Origin: Limnomonas spitsbergensis
Taxonomy: Eukaryota > Chlorophyta > Chlorophyceae > Chlamydomonadales
Assembly: GCA_037349105.1 (NCBI GenBank)
Contig: JAYJMM010000097.1
Coordinates: 744,001-808,000, forward strand
DNA: 64,000 bases
Direction: 5' to 3'
Shown here: positions 22,427 through 33,079 of the stretch, piece after piece
How the letters are laid out: each line of letters opens with the position of its first letter
Position numbering within the stretch: the stretch's first letter is position 1
Made by a program: the position numbers and the translations under genes
Notes under the pieces: model-generated
What the model was told of the DNA's origin: nothing
Seen by the model: the letters and a program-made list of their open reading frames with translations, nothing else
The model's database searches: none

Positions 22427-24059
22427 CTTCAACGAGTGACAGACGACTGTGCCACGGCCGATATTCCGAATAACAGCCAAGTAATAAGAATGCGTTTGAG
22501 AGTATGCGTCTTATCTGCAATGGGGCGCAATGTTTGAATTTAATTAATGGATGTCATGGTGTGTTAGATTTGAACTGCAGACATTCATTGACAGCATGTA
22601 CCAGCACGTACCGGTAGATCGTTCTTACCTTCAGCGAGGAACGAGCGACTGAATCGCAGGATGGGTAACTGGATTCTACTAGACTGTTTCTCTGACTGTG
22701 TCTTGCTTGAGCAATTGGGACTCGAAGCTTCTCAGTTGAACAAGATATGGTGTTCATCCAGGTGATCGAGCTGATAACCCGATACAAAATCAGTTGGTCG
22801 TGGTTGTACGTTATTTGTCGCGTAAGAGCGTTAACCCCGCGTCCCGTGATGACATCGAGCTGCGTCACAACTCGCCACTGCCCCGAACCTGACCAAAGGC
22901 CACCAACCAGCTGCCGTCACTCAAAACACGGTGGATTTGCATGAAGTTCCATTTGAATTACAGCCCCTGCTTTGAATTGTTCGGCTGCAGCAGTGTCAGA
23001 TGGCTGCGTTAGCAGTTTGACACTGGGTAGATCGATACGAGGACATCCCAATTGAACGGTTGGGTGGGTAGCGGTTGTGCTCACGAAATGCGGGTCGTCC
23101 CCGCGCGCGTCCCGCGATGACGACTTGGCCCCTGGTGTCGTCGCTGGTGCGGGGGCGGCCGGGGGGGGGCGGTGTCATCCAGATAGACTGAATGAATGTT
23201 ACAACGCCCCAAGGCACCGGCCCCCGCCCGGCGGCGAACGGGAGCCCAAATGCCCTGCGATGACGACTCGTACCGAGTGCCCGTACCAACATGAGGTGCC
23301 ACTGACTATACGCACCGCTATCCGTCGCAAACATGCCTGCATGGAATGCCTCAGTACCACGCCTCGCCCAGCAACAGCCAGCTGGCAGGAAGTCGAGCTG
23401 AGTGGGGCCCATCCATGATCTGAATCTTTCGCCACGGCAGCCGGCAGTGGATCTGGACCATTCACACGCTCGGCATCAGATGGACAGATTACGCATGACC
23501 GGCCCGACTGACCGTCCCTATCAGGTGAATGGCCCAGAGACCCATGATCCGTAATAACGGCTTGAAAAGCCAGTCACTACCGTATTCTTTGCCAGACCTG
23601 TCCAACGTAATTTGTGTGTCAACCGTCTCTATCTGATCTGCCATCAGGACCAGAGATCAGGACATAGGTATCCATGAGGACATATCTGGAGTGCTGGACA
23701 TATCAGCTCTGAGCCTAGTTCCAATATGTCCATGTCTTCTCGCTTGCATGGGAAGTTGGAAATTTGGCATGGCTGCACCTTGGTCCTAGCTGTGCATGGT
23801 ATCTGGAATTGAGCTTGCGCATCCGGCATGTTAGCATGTCATGGGTAATCAATACGCTGACACGAGGGAGGAGGGCAAAAGGTGAAGTTACATACCCGAT
23901 CCTCCAAAGTTATAGAGCTTGACTGTGAGAGCTATCTATAATTTTCAGGGTTCAGGGCTTGGCAACGGCGGGGCCTGAAGATTGAGCCCGACGGCCCCTG
24001 CAATGCCGGAAATTCCCTCGACTCAAAGCAAATCCCTCCAACCAGCATCCCTCTCACAA
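22427..24059. other. Upstream region of the cupredoxin-like gene; no gene seen
   Basis: Should contain the promoter and 5' UTR of the minus-strand gene starting at 22426. Several frames of up to 138 codons exist at about 22550-23470, but none has a recognisable motif, and opposite strands are equally open because of the GC content. No TATA box or promoter element could be assigned. Confidence 0.35.
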
Positions 24060-24300
24060 GCACATGCACTAAATTGAAGACCAGGTCCTGCACCCAGTTG
24101 AAACAAAGAAGCACTTTCACACATATATCTTAATCACTCAAAATCAATGACCTGCTATGCGCACCTAGCGCACCTGCACTTAAGTGAAGACCATATCCTA
24201 CACTGAGTTGAAGACGAGGACGCGCTTTCACATTCCAGGTCCTACACTGACCTTCAATCGCCCGTCATGCGCACCTGCACTAAATTGAAGACCAGGTCCT
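24060..24300 (-). repeat. Three tandem partial copies of an exon end (about 105 bp)
   Basis: The segment ACTAAATTGAAGACC occurs at about 24068 and 24279 and in diverged form at about 24178, spaced 110 and 101 bases. On the minus strand it is the end of the exon at 24275-24404 (encoding EDLVFNLVQ) plus its GTGCGC donor. The two downstream copies look like decayed duplicates of an exon end. Confidence 0.55.
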
Positions 24301-24404
24301 CGCAACAGAACTTGGCCGCCCAGTCGCCGCCCTGGCTGCAGATGTTCTCAATGGTCTTCACGGCATAGTGCTGCGCCACCTCGTCCTCCTGAGGCTTCAG
24401 CAGC
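24275..24404 (-). CDS. ARM/HEAT-repeat exon resembling ULK4/RUNKEL kinases (partial)
   Basis: A 130-bp exon with a good acceptor (CCTGGCCTCAG before 24404) and a GTGCGC donor after 24275. It encodes an open 43-codon stretch with AVKTIENICSQGGDWAAKF, ending EDLVFNLVQ. This reads like an ARM/HEAT helix pair of the C-terminal region of ULK4/RUNKEL-type (Fused-like) protein kinases; I rely on memory of that family, so the name is tentative. No flanking exon could be joined with confidence, so it may be part of a gene with long introns or a lone remnant. The duplicated exon ends next to it favour local rearrangement. Confidence 0.4.
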
Positions 24405-24881
24405 CTGAGGCCAGGAAAGGAAGGGGTCTATCAAAAATCTGTTCATGGCCTAGGGGAGGGGGGCGATATCAGGCGGCAACTAAAGTCGGGTGTGGGGGGG
24501 TGGGGGATAGACTGGGGGTCCCCCCATAATGACTCATAGACAGTGATCATTGACTAGTGTAGAAAGTGTTTCCAAATTATTTTCTAGGCGTCCGACTGAG
24601 AAGATAACTGCGCCACTGCATTCCCCATGTTGAATGTTATCGGTTTCCACTGTTAAATGTGGTATGCAGTATTACATCATACCTTCAGTCCTGGCATGCC
24701 ACATTGGCACGGGGGGACAGGGGGGGGCAGGACCGCAAACACGATCACCTCAGGCCGCGGCATTGCATCAACAGCAGGTTGCAGTCCAGATTTCTCCATC
24801 ATATGAGTGCGCCATGCTGCAGGGCTACCTGCGTCCGCTGCCAGCTTGGGGTCATGAAGGACCTGCAGATCCAGCCCTGCG

Positions 24882-25112
24882 TTGCAGCGAGGTTGGTGGC
24901 AGAATGTCCTTCGCTTCTACAACGCAGCGGTAACACCAGCAGCACAGCAAGACAGTCCACTCATGGCGGCTGCCATGGCGGCCGACATGCAGCTCGCTGT
25001 TCGGCAGGGTACGGGCGAGCATGTGGAGGACGCATTGCAAACATGCTTTCAATGCCCCAGTGTGCAGGATCGACTTAGGGAGACGATGGGCAGGTCCTCC
25101 AAACGGTGCTAG
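24882..25112 (+). CDS. Hypothetical fragment with GEHVEDAL motif
   Basis: Open frame of 76 codons ending at TAG (25110-25112). It encodes an Ala/Met-rich helical segment followed by GEHVEDALQTCFQCPSVQ and a charged end. The GEHVEDAL block also occurs on the minus strand near 2080. Upstream frames (24634-24900) stay open in other phases, so the start is uncertain and an intron or frameshift is likely. The family is not recognised. It may be a remnant of a repeated host or mobile sequence. Confidence 0.3.
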   Translation: MQRGWWQNVLRFYNAAVTPAAQQDSPLMAAAMAADMQLAVRQGTGEHVEDALQTCFQCPSVQDRLRETMGRSSKRC

Positions 25113-25329
25113 AAACTTCTTCGAGTTGTACCGGCACAGGCTTGGGTGGAAAGCCCTGGCTTTTCTGGAAGACGTGGTAGATATCGTTTTCAGGCATAGA
25201 CGTCCTCAGAGGCTGGAATTTTCCTTTGCCTTTCTTTCCCAGCCTTTGTCTGCCCCTCCACTTTATTTCCCTCTTTCCTAACTTGCCTGCCCCAATTACT
25301 TAAGCGCCCACGCAGCCGAGCCTTGATAT

Positions 25330-25425
25330 TATTATATGAGCAGGGCCCAGAGTTCAATGACGTAACACCTCTGGGATGCTCAAAAGGCTCCTCTGCGTGG
25401 GCGCCCAACTTATGTCATTGAATGT
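25330..25425 (+). repeat. Dispersed MITE-like repeat copy
   Basis: An inverse end (GCAGGGCCCAGAG) is joined to a direct copy (CAATGACGTAACACCTCTGG ... TGCGTGGGCGCCCAACTT) and then ATGTCATTGAA. This is a compact version of the family first seen at 140-215. Confidence 0.55.
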
Positions 25426-25621
25426 TGTTAAATTTATGCATCCCATTCACGAGCCAAAAAAAACAGTGTATTTGACTTGAGATATGGATGATAAGAAGAC
25501 TCAAGACTGTCTATTCATTCGATCAATCGATCTGTGTGGCAAGGTCTTTAAATCCACAGGCAGCGCATCAGCTCTGAGGAACCACCGACACCCCCTGGCC
25601 ACTTGGCAATGATACCCCCCT

Positions 25622-25690
25622 GCAGGTCAATGACGTTACACCTCTGGGCCCTGCACAAAAAAAGGCTCGGCCACGTGTGTGCCTAAGTAA
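25622..25690 (+). repeat. Dispersed MITE-like repeat copy
   Basis: AATGACGTTACACCTCTGGG followed by AAAAAGGCTCGGCCACGTGT. A further partial copy (ATGACATTACACCTATGGGC) lies at about 26056-26077, so the two bracket the open frame at 25636-26079. Confidence 0.5.
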
Positions 25691-26079
25691 ACCCCAGCAG
25701 ATGGAGAACCCTCAACAGGCAGCTGGAGGACCTTGAGCTGGAGCAGGGCACCCAGGGTGGCAGGGTGGGAGCAGGGGCCAAAGTAGCTGGGGATGCGCTG
25801 ACAGGTGTGTAAGGTGCAGGGTTTTTGGAGGACGGTTAAGCTATCAGCGATGCATGCGGCTGCACGTCTTATGTTAGTATGAATCTCGCGCTGCGCCAAT
25901 GTGGTGCAGCATGCGGCTTGGAGCCCGGTAGTGCCAAGGCTTGCGGCTTGTGTGGCCTTGCGTGCGCTAACAGGGTAACATGCCAGGGATAAACCTGGCC
26001 TGGTGAAAGACTCTAACAGCAGCAAGCTGGCTTTCAAGTCCATCTGCGCCTTTTTAATGACATTACACCTATGGGCCAT
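25636..26079 (-). other. Unassigned 147-codon open frame between two repeat copies
   Basis: An open frame on the minus strand, rich in Ala, Leu and Cys, with no motif I recognise. It begins in one copy of the dispersed repeat and ends in another, so at least its ends are repeat sequence. It could be a host exon with repeat insertions or chance. I do not claim it as a gene. Confidence 0.2.
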
Positions 26080-26129
26080 CTGCGCCTTGTACTACAGGCT
26101 GTCAGATGCGGCTGACGAGAAAGGTGATA

Positions 26130-26720
26130 TACTTATATTTACAATCCATGAGCCAACATGCCTGTGGCTTGCTCCATATGCCTAGTTTAGAGAGCGTTCA
26201 TGGTACCATCCGTATTCATGTCTGGACCTATCACTTTTCAGACCACAAGGAGTCAGTCCAACCTGGTTTACATCGGTGCACACCCGCTGGATCATGCTAA
26301 ACACTCGGCCACGTGGGACTAGTAGGGAATGACTAGGCTCAATTCCAGGTACCATGGACAGCCTGGGCCTTGGTGCAGCCACGCCACCCTCCTATGTGGG
26401 GAAGCAGGAACATAAACCCGGCGTTCTGGGAGGGGAGAGAGAATATCGTGTGGCGGGTTCGATACCTCAGGCTCTGGGTATGGATGCCACCTGCGTTGTA
26501 CCACTGGTGAGGAGCTAGTAGCAGAGGCAAGTAAGGCGGCATATGCCATTAGTGCCAGCCTAGCCGAGTATGAGGGGGTGCTGGGCAAGGAGGTATCTAA
26601 GAAACACAAGGGAGAAGCGCTTAAGGTGTACATGTCGTAGCTGAAGTTAGATGCTAGTGTATTGCCTGAAGCTCCACGTTTCTGGAGCTGTTTGATCTTC
26701 AGCAAGATTAGGTAGGAAGA
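26130..26720 (+). pseudogene. Decayed copy of the zinc-finger-like ORF at 27024-27356
   Basis: Near 26180-26260 the plus strand encodes HGTIRIHVWTYHFSDHKES, which matches the zinc-finger-like part of the 27024-27356 ORF (GTVRPYVWSYHFLDHMES). Near 26545-26695 it encodes YAISASLAEYEGVLGKEVSK and LKLDASVLPEAPRFWS, matching its C-terminal part. A stop and an intervening insertion break the frame. The two copies are in opposite orientation about 0.5 kb apart. Confidence 0.5.
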
Positions 26721-27023
26721 CAGGTAGGCAGGTACATACCGGTAGTCGGTATCTCGGGCTGGATCCGAGGGGGGGGGGCAAAAAAAAGTCAAAGGCACCA
26801 TCATAAAAAATGTGAAACGCCCCCTGGCTAACCCCCCCCCCGCCTCCGGAACCTAGTGAAACCTTAATTTCTCAGTCAAAAATCTGAATTTAAGGGAGGG
26901 AGCGGGGTCAATTTCAATCAGCTCAACAGTGCGCTTCTAATGGTGTTGATAAATGTAGATGGTTCACAAATGTCAAGGGGTGAAACAAAAGAATATACCA
27001 ATGCTCTTGCTACCACCTGTCAG

Positions 27024-27356
27024 CTACCTATCTACGCTCGAGACCATGAGGCTCCAGAAACGAAAGGACTCTCGCACGAGTGGCAGCAAACTAGCATCTA
27101 ACGCGAGCGTGCTGACGTGATCCTTCAGAAGCTTGGCCTTCTGCTTCTTGGGGACCTCCTTGCTCACCACCCCATCAAACTCCTCAGCGCTGATGGCATA
27201 TCTCGTCACATCTGCCTCCGTCAGCTCCTGACCAGGGTGGGCTGACTCCATGTGATCTAGGAAGTGATAGCTCCACACATAAGGGCGGACGGTGCCCACG
27301 ATGCTCCTGCAGATGGTGCAAGCCACTGGTCTGTTGGTGCAAGGATTGTTGGACAC
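27024..27356 (-). CDS. Zinc-finger-like hypothetical protein (110 codons, possibly partial)
   Basis: Encodes an N-terminal CX2C (CTIC) followed about 20 residues later by HFLDHMESAH, a spacing like BED or C2H2-type fingers. After that comes an acidic/charged helical part (YAISAEEFDGVVSKEVPKK) and a C-terminal LVRESFRFWS. A second short minus-strand frame at 27759-27860 starts with a similar Cys/His pattern (METCCEHCLK...NHQQ), so the two may belong to one gene with introns. The existence of an inverted decayed copy at 26130-26720 suggests a repeated, possibly mobile, sequence. Function unknown. Confidence 0.35.
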   Translation of the reverse strand: MSNNPCTNRPVACTICRSIVGTVRPYVWSYHFLDHMESAHPGQELTEADVTRYAISAEEFDGVVSKEVPKKQKAKLLKDHVSTLALDASLLPLVRESFRFWSLMVSSVDR

Positions 27357-28402
27357 CGGCTCAGACGCTCAGTCCACAGACCGCAGGCCAGACTCCTCGA
27401 ACTTAAAAGGCAAGGCCTGATGGCAGGGCCAGTGAGCCGCAAATGGCCAATTTGCGACGAAGGGTCGGCCGACAGGAGGTGCAAAGCCGGGGCAGCTGGA
27501 AAGCTCTCGCAACACCACAACATCAGGGGTCGCTTGGGTCGCTACACCCAAAGATAGGAGCTGCTGTTGCGGGCTCTCGGGTGAAGCCTCAGCAGCAGGA
27601 CCAGCAGCTGTTGCTAGAGCGAGAGGCTCTACGGCAGCCGCATGCTTGATAGCAGCAGCAGCAGCCGGAGCATGAGCTGAAGGAGTAGCAGGAGTAGCAG
27701 TGTAATATAATGATGTGATTGTGCGCTGTCGCTTCGTCGAGTGCTCCTTGCCAGCTTCTCAGCTCCTCTCTTGCTCTTTCCCTTGTTGGTGATTCTTTAG
27801 GGCCACTGGGTTGTCTGTGAATTTTAAGACCTTCAAACAATGCTCACAGCAGGTTTCCATTGCTTAATTCATAGCAACTACCAATGCAGCTACACCGTGT
27901 GAGTCCATAATGGGTGTACGCACAGCCGTGCATGTGGTTCCAGAGCCATGGCACCCCCCCATGCCAAAATTGCATGCCGGGAAGGGTCTGGTATTCTGTA
28001 TTAATTTTTTTATGATGCATATCTGTAGCAAATGACAGTAGGAATGCAACGGTGTAGCTATCGTCTCAATCCGATGTTTAAAAAAAAGAAATAAAAAAAT
28101 TCAAACAAATGCATTTTTTTACCCCCCTCCCCCCCCCCCACTTTGCCCCTCCGTATCTCCCAGCCCCTTCGGCCAAAAACAATTTTAAGACCAGATATGG
28201 GAAGCTCTCGTCAAGCACTACAACTTTAGATGATGGGGTGCATAACTTTGTTTTGCCCCCCCCTCGCTGGATCCCACACATTAAAGACTTATTTACAGTG
28301 GAAAGACGCATTCAGAAAACCTGAAAACGAAAAAGTAACCGTCAGGCAAAGCACGGAAACGTGCGCTGATCAAGCATTCAGTCCTCTTCCTGGCCGTTTT
28401 TT
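27357..28402. other. Spacer with trinucleotide repeat; no gene assigned
   Basis: Contains a CAG/AGC-rich stretch at about 27580-27700, the short Cys/His frame at 27759-27860 mentioned with the preceding ORF, and poly-C and poly-A runs at about 28080-28140. Nothing else recognisable. Confidence 0.4.
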
Positions 28403-28407
28403 TTACA
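28403..28407 (-). terminator. TGTAA polyadenylation signal of the GPN1-like gene
   Basis: TGTAA on the minus strand, 92 bases beyond the stop codon at 28499. TGTAA is the usual polyadenylation signal in Chlamydomonas and Volvox. Confidence 0.55.
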
Positions 28408-28498
28408 TATTTCAATCTCATGCTCATCAACATCGTAATCGCACAAGCCCCCATCGTAGGAGGGCAAAACACAGCAAACGCCCGCTGACCAGGCAACG

Positions 28499-30985
28499 CT
28501 AGCTGCCCGCAACCTCGTTCGCAGTTTCAATGTCATCGTCCTCGATCTCGTAGTCACACGAGCCCTCATCATCGTCCTCCTCAGACCTGGCTGCTGCCGC
28601 TGCTGCTGCGCCCCGGCCGGGTGTCCCCTGCGCGCCCGCTCCCGAACCGCCCCCGGCAGCGCCTGGTGCGAGCCTGGTCTTGGCCATGTCCTTTTGCAGC
28701 CTCTCCACCTCTTTCTGAGCGTAAGAGTAAACAGCGGGTAACACATGTCAGGGGATGAGAAAGAGAGACCAGCACGTTGACCCAATCGTCGTCAACGTGC
28801 AGGCCGAGGAGAAAAACGGCTGGCCGTGCTTGACCACGCTTGATGGCATGGGGTCCCTTGGAACCCCAGGGATAATATATCGGAATACATTTACTTTTGT
28901 ACTTTTGTACCGCCTAATCAATGGGAGAAAATCAAAGAATTATCTGACGATGGGGATCTCTTGCATACATGGATCCCAAGGATCCCCATGGATGTCATGG
29001 ATCTCTTAGATCTCATGGATCTGGGGGATCTCATGGAACTCACGAGCCTCACAGATCGTGTATATCCCATGGATCTCATGAATCTCATGAATTCCAGGCA
29101 CAATTTTCGTAGATCTCACGGATCTCACGGGTCCCATAGACGCAAACATATGCGTACTATTCACATCCTCCTAAATGCGCCTAACTAAGCAGGGGGGTAG
29201 GGTTTGGGGTTAAGGGCTTACACCCTATGTGCACCTGGAACTAGCGGATCTCGAAGACCTCAAAGATTTCGTAGATCTTATGGATCTCATGGGTCTCATG
29301 AATCTCAGGGCCAAGCGCCTCATCATCGCAAACATAATCGCTAGTATGCTCAACATCCTGAATGCGAGGGTTTAGGGTTGAAATTCTTTCAACCCTCAAC
29401 CTTATCTGCACCCTCCTTAACGGGCTTCCTAACTTAGAGCGAGGGCTTACGATCACTATTTACAGCGTGCTTCAGCTATCCTTCAGCCTGCGGTTGGCAG
29501 GATCTAATGCAACAAGCCCTGCTGCTTGGGCCACCAGCATAATTGCATTGCTCTTGGATGATTTCGTCTGCAGTGTACACCGCACACATAGATAATGTAC
29601 TCAGCCATTCGGAGAGCACTCACTTGCTGCCGGGCAGACTTCTTCTCGGCCTTCACCTTCTTAAGAAGCTCCATTTCCGGGACGTATTCTCTTGTAGTCT
29701 TCCGCACATGCCGCAACTCCCTGTTTGCCAGGTGGAGGTAGTTGGAGGTAGTTGGAGGCAGTTAGAGGTAGTTGGAACAAAACAAAAGCTTTGGGTCAAA
29801 TTTGTAACAACGACAAAAAGAGTCCAATTGAATACAATGAAATTAGGCATGTGCAGGGGTAAGCGCTCAGGGTGCTTATAAGAGTTTAGAAGAGCATCCC
29901 GCGTTATTATGAGGCGTAGCCCACTCACCTCGAAGCACTCGGCCATGCCTTCTCCTGTGACGGCTGACACGCCGACACATCTCATGTTCTTGTAGAATTC
30001 ATCCAACACCAGAGACATGGAGCGACTGCGGGGGGCAGGGATTTTGGACAGGCTTTGTGACAATCTTGGTAGTTACGTGTAGCGAGTAGGGGGCAAACAG
30101 GATTTGTGACGGGCTTGTAATAACTACATTCATTACCCTGAGCGACTGTGTGGCGGGCAAGAACTGTTGACAGAAATTTGGGGAAGGGATGATGGACAGA
30201 AATATCGAAGGCCTCGTAATTGCTACGGTAGCTGCAAGGAGCGGCGCGCGGGGTTAACGGGTTTTGGTGAGAGCACCTGAGGAAGAGGGGACTGAATCCC
30301 GGAGACAGCGCCCCTCCGCAGGGTTGTGGGGTCAGGAAAATATTAGTACAAAACTACAGTCAGAAAAATAGTAAGGGCCCAGGTTGCATCCGCACTGTTA
30401 TCGTCACAACAAGATAAGAAAATGCTTGTAAGGGTGGAAAGCACACTCGTATCTGCTCACCACAACAACTATTCCGCCCCCCTCCAACTTTCTAAACATG
30501 TTCAAGCTACGGAAAACGCCATGCTGAACGCGAAAAGAGCAAACAAAAAATGTCTCGGCCGAGGCCAGGTATCTTCCCCTTGATGCCTAGCTGGGGTTCC
30601 TTCCAAGGGCGGTGGCGTGTCATATTCAAAATCTGAGTATGGCGAGCGTCCTATACCTCACATGAGCATGGATGCGCACCGAAGGTGTCACGTTCTAAGG
30701 CAGCCTGACAAGAGTCAAATTTGAGTGTGGTGAGTGTCCCATCCCTAACATGAGCAATGATGCGCACCTAAGGGTCACATTCTAGGGCAGCGTGGCAAGC
30801 TTCGCAGTCAAAATCTGTGCAGCTTAAGTTTTGCAGTTAATATCTGAGTGCGGCAAGTGTCCCAGGATTCACCTGAGTGTGGATGCATAGCTGGGGTCGC
30901 GTTCTAGGTCAGCGTGATACGTGTCGTAGTCCGCCATGCACTCCATTGCAAATTCGTGTCGCGTAACGTCCACTTTGTTGAAAGC
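28499..30985 (-). CDS. GPN1: GPN-loop GTPase 1-like (XAB1/QQT2), 3' four exons only
   Basis: Exons 30873-30985, 29929-30025, 29624-29716 and 28499-28714 join in frame with consensus splice sites. They encode FNKVDVTRHEFAME (containing the NKxD guanine-binding motif), then RDPSYASTLSRSMSLVLDEF, then VGVSAVTGEGMAECFE, then a Lys/Glu-rich helix with EVERLQKDMAK, and an acidic Asp/Glu-rich tail. This order is that of GPN1, a cytoplasmic GTPase that assists assembly and nuclear import of RNA polymerase II. The P-loop, switch and GPN-loop exons are not between 30986 and 31898; retroelement E2 begins at 31899. So this copy is either split by the insertions or truncated. Identification of the family is firm; intactness is not. 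Confidence 0.8.
28965..29110. repeat. Degenerate ATGGATCTC repeats in a GPN1 intron
   Basis: Units of about 9-12 bases like CATGGATCTC and CATGAATCTC recur irregularly here and again at about 29240-29310. This is simple-sequence expansion inside an intron of the minus-strand gene. Confidence 0.6.
29736..29775. repeat. 11-bp tandem repeat in a GPN1 intron
   Basis: GGAGGTAGTTG recurs about four times in tandem with small changes. It lies directly upstream (minus strand) of the exon at 29624-29716 and supplies that exon's pyrimidine-rich tract. Confidence 0.6.
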
Positions 30986-31898
30986 CTGGATCAGCAGATC
31001 ATGAATATGCTTAGATTTTGAAATCCCAGATCCAGAGAATGTCACGAAAAACAGTCCTGCTAAGATAAGGAAAGGGGGTAGGTTAACCTTCCTAGCAGGG
31101 TTAAGAAAGGGTAGTCCTAAGAAAGGGTAATTGAATAGGGTAAATTCTGATAAGAAGTTTAGGGTTTATAATTTAGGGTTGAGGGGTTTAGGGTTAAGGG
31201 TTAAGCACAACATCGTTTAAGTTCTGCAGGGTTGTGCCCCACCAGGAACTGACCGGGGAAGCCAAAGCACCAACAGGGAACACCGAAAGCTCAGTGTTAA
31301 GCTCAGTGTAAAGCTGAGGGTAAAGATCTCGGGGTACAGCTCAAGGTCTAGCTTAGGGTGAAGCTCAGGGTACAGCTCGAGGTTGAGGATACAGCTTAGG
31401 GTATAGCTACATATGCATGTCGAGGAGCAGCGCAGGGTTGGGCTGTTGGTCTGAGGCACGTACTCCACCCAGCAGCTATAAAACAGAATTAAAAGGTTTT
31501 CGAATAATGTAATTTCATCTTTAGCAACAACTTCCTTGTTATTGACATGGATCGAAACTCCAAGGGGGAGGGCACAGAAACCAGAGGGAGCCACAACACT
31601 TGGCCTTCCGTCTTTACCAAGGCAAGGTAGGGGGCACAGACCAAACAGGCTAGAGAGAAATGCAGGTGATATTACCGAGAAACCGTGTTTTCCTGTTCAC
31701 CCTGGGCAGGGAAGGAGGAGGCACAGAACCCAGAAGTAGCCACAAGACTTGGCCTTCCATCTTTTACTCAGGCAAGGGCACAGAACAAACATGCCTGAGA
31801 AACACATGCAGGTGATATAACCCAGAAAACGAGTTTCCCTGGTCACCCTGGGCAGGGGGGGGAGGAGGCACAGAACCTATAAGGCGCCACAAGACTTG
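30986..31898. other. Spacer between GPN1 exons and E2; simple repeats only
   Basis: Contains telomere-like TTTAGGG words at about 31160-31200, a degenerate AGCTCAGGGTA array at about 31285-31400, and two related copies of a block with CCCTGGGCAGGG...GGAGGAGGCACAGAACC at about 31700-31735 and 31845-31880. No GPN1 exon or other gene was found. Confidence 0.45.
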
Positions 31899-32133
31899 TG
31901 TCGCACCATAAAGCAGTAACCGTGCCATAATGGTGGAAGCTGCCCGTATTGTCTTAGAGAGGCTCACACTACTCACAACTACGGTACAACACCGTACACA
32001 CGTGCACCTTGTACTACACTGCGGAGGTACAAGGGCTGTAAAAAGGGTAACTAGGTACAGCGTACCTTGTAAGAGGGAAGGCTGGCCTACCCGGGCACCC
32101 CTAGCTTGTGGGTACCGCCCCTAATTTACTCGC
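31899..32133 (+). repeat. E2 terminal repeat part A
   Basis: Begins TGTCGCACCATAAAGCAG and ends TTACTCGC. It is closer to the E3 A repeat than to that of E1. It is followed by the CCCCCCGCTCC junction and the hairpin at 32139-32177. Confidence 0.8.
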
Positions 32134-32138
32134 CCCCC

Positions 32139-32177
32139 GCTCCCGCACGATAAGCCCTCCGGGCGTGCGTGGGGAGC
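32139..32177. other. Hairpin at the A/internal junction of E2
   Basis: GCTCCCGCACG pairs with CGTGCG...GGAGC around a 14-base loop. The stem bases differ from those of E1, but pairing is kept. Confidence 0.5.
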
Positions 32178-33079
32178 CGTACTAGGGGTGGTACTGAAAT
32201 TGGAATCGGAAAATATGTACACTCAGACCTTGAAAGTTCCCTAACACAGAAGTCTCCTAAAAAGTCTGTCTACAACCCAGACAGTCGAAGAAAATCCACT
32301 GAAGAAAATCCACTGATGAAAATCCACTGCAGGAAATGTACTGCAGGAAATCCACCAAGCTAAATTCACCAAAGAAAATGTACAGAATCCCGTGGCTAAC
32401 TGTAGGTTCTCCCACGTTTCCGCACACTCGACAAAGGCCTCTGGGCTACTCCCGATCTCTCTCTGGCCTGATAAGGGCACACAGAATCCGGTACCGTCAC
32501 CAGTGTCATGCTTGGATAAATTCGATAAAAAGTCAGAAACCACCAGAAACCATCAGGACCGCCAAAATCTACAGAATCCTCAGAAACTGTCAGAATCTAC
32601 ACGTTCTACCGCTTGGGAGCGTTCCAATCCAAAGGCCTCAGTCAGGCACACAGACAACCGCAGACCATCCGCTGCTCTCGCCCCACTGCACCGTTGACAC
32701 CTGGCCCAAGGCCACAGGAGATGCGAGCAGTAGCAGCGGTGTCCTATCCTAGTCTTGTTCCTTTGCTGGTTGGCCCTGCGGCAATCTCTACTTCAAAAGC
32801 AATTGTCATGCAATTTTACTACTTGTATCAGCGCTGCTGCCGTCGTCACTATGTATTCCTTTGGCTCGCTGCTCCTGCTGCTACGGTACATCGGGAAAGC
32901 TTTTTACTTGAGTACTAGGCTACGCCCTGCTGGCCGCCGGCCCACTGCCTGCTGCCTACTAGTGCCAGTCGTGCCGCCCCTGGGGCCGGTGTTCCCCTAG
33001 GGCTGGCACCGGCTCGTTCTTCCAGGTATGGCGTGGGTTCCGTCAAGTGCTCAGCGCGTACTGCCGTTCTAGGGGATTC
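32178..33079. other. E2 3' noncoding region
   Basis: Homologous in layout to the E1 and E3 3' regions: AATCCACTGAAGAAAATCC-type repeats at about 32285-32350 and a short ATCAG-rich array at about 32520-32600. No supported ORF. Confidence 0.5.

Noticed and set aside
22996..23418. Overlapping 138- and 113-codon frames on both strands
   Set aside because: Both strands are open because of GC content. Neither has a motif, a signal or splice sites linking it to other exons.
31160..31200. Telomere
   Set aside because: TTTAGGG words occur a few times with irregular spacing between gene and element; there is no long array and the sequence continues on both sides.
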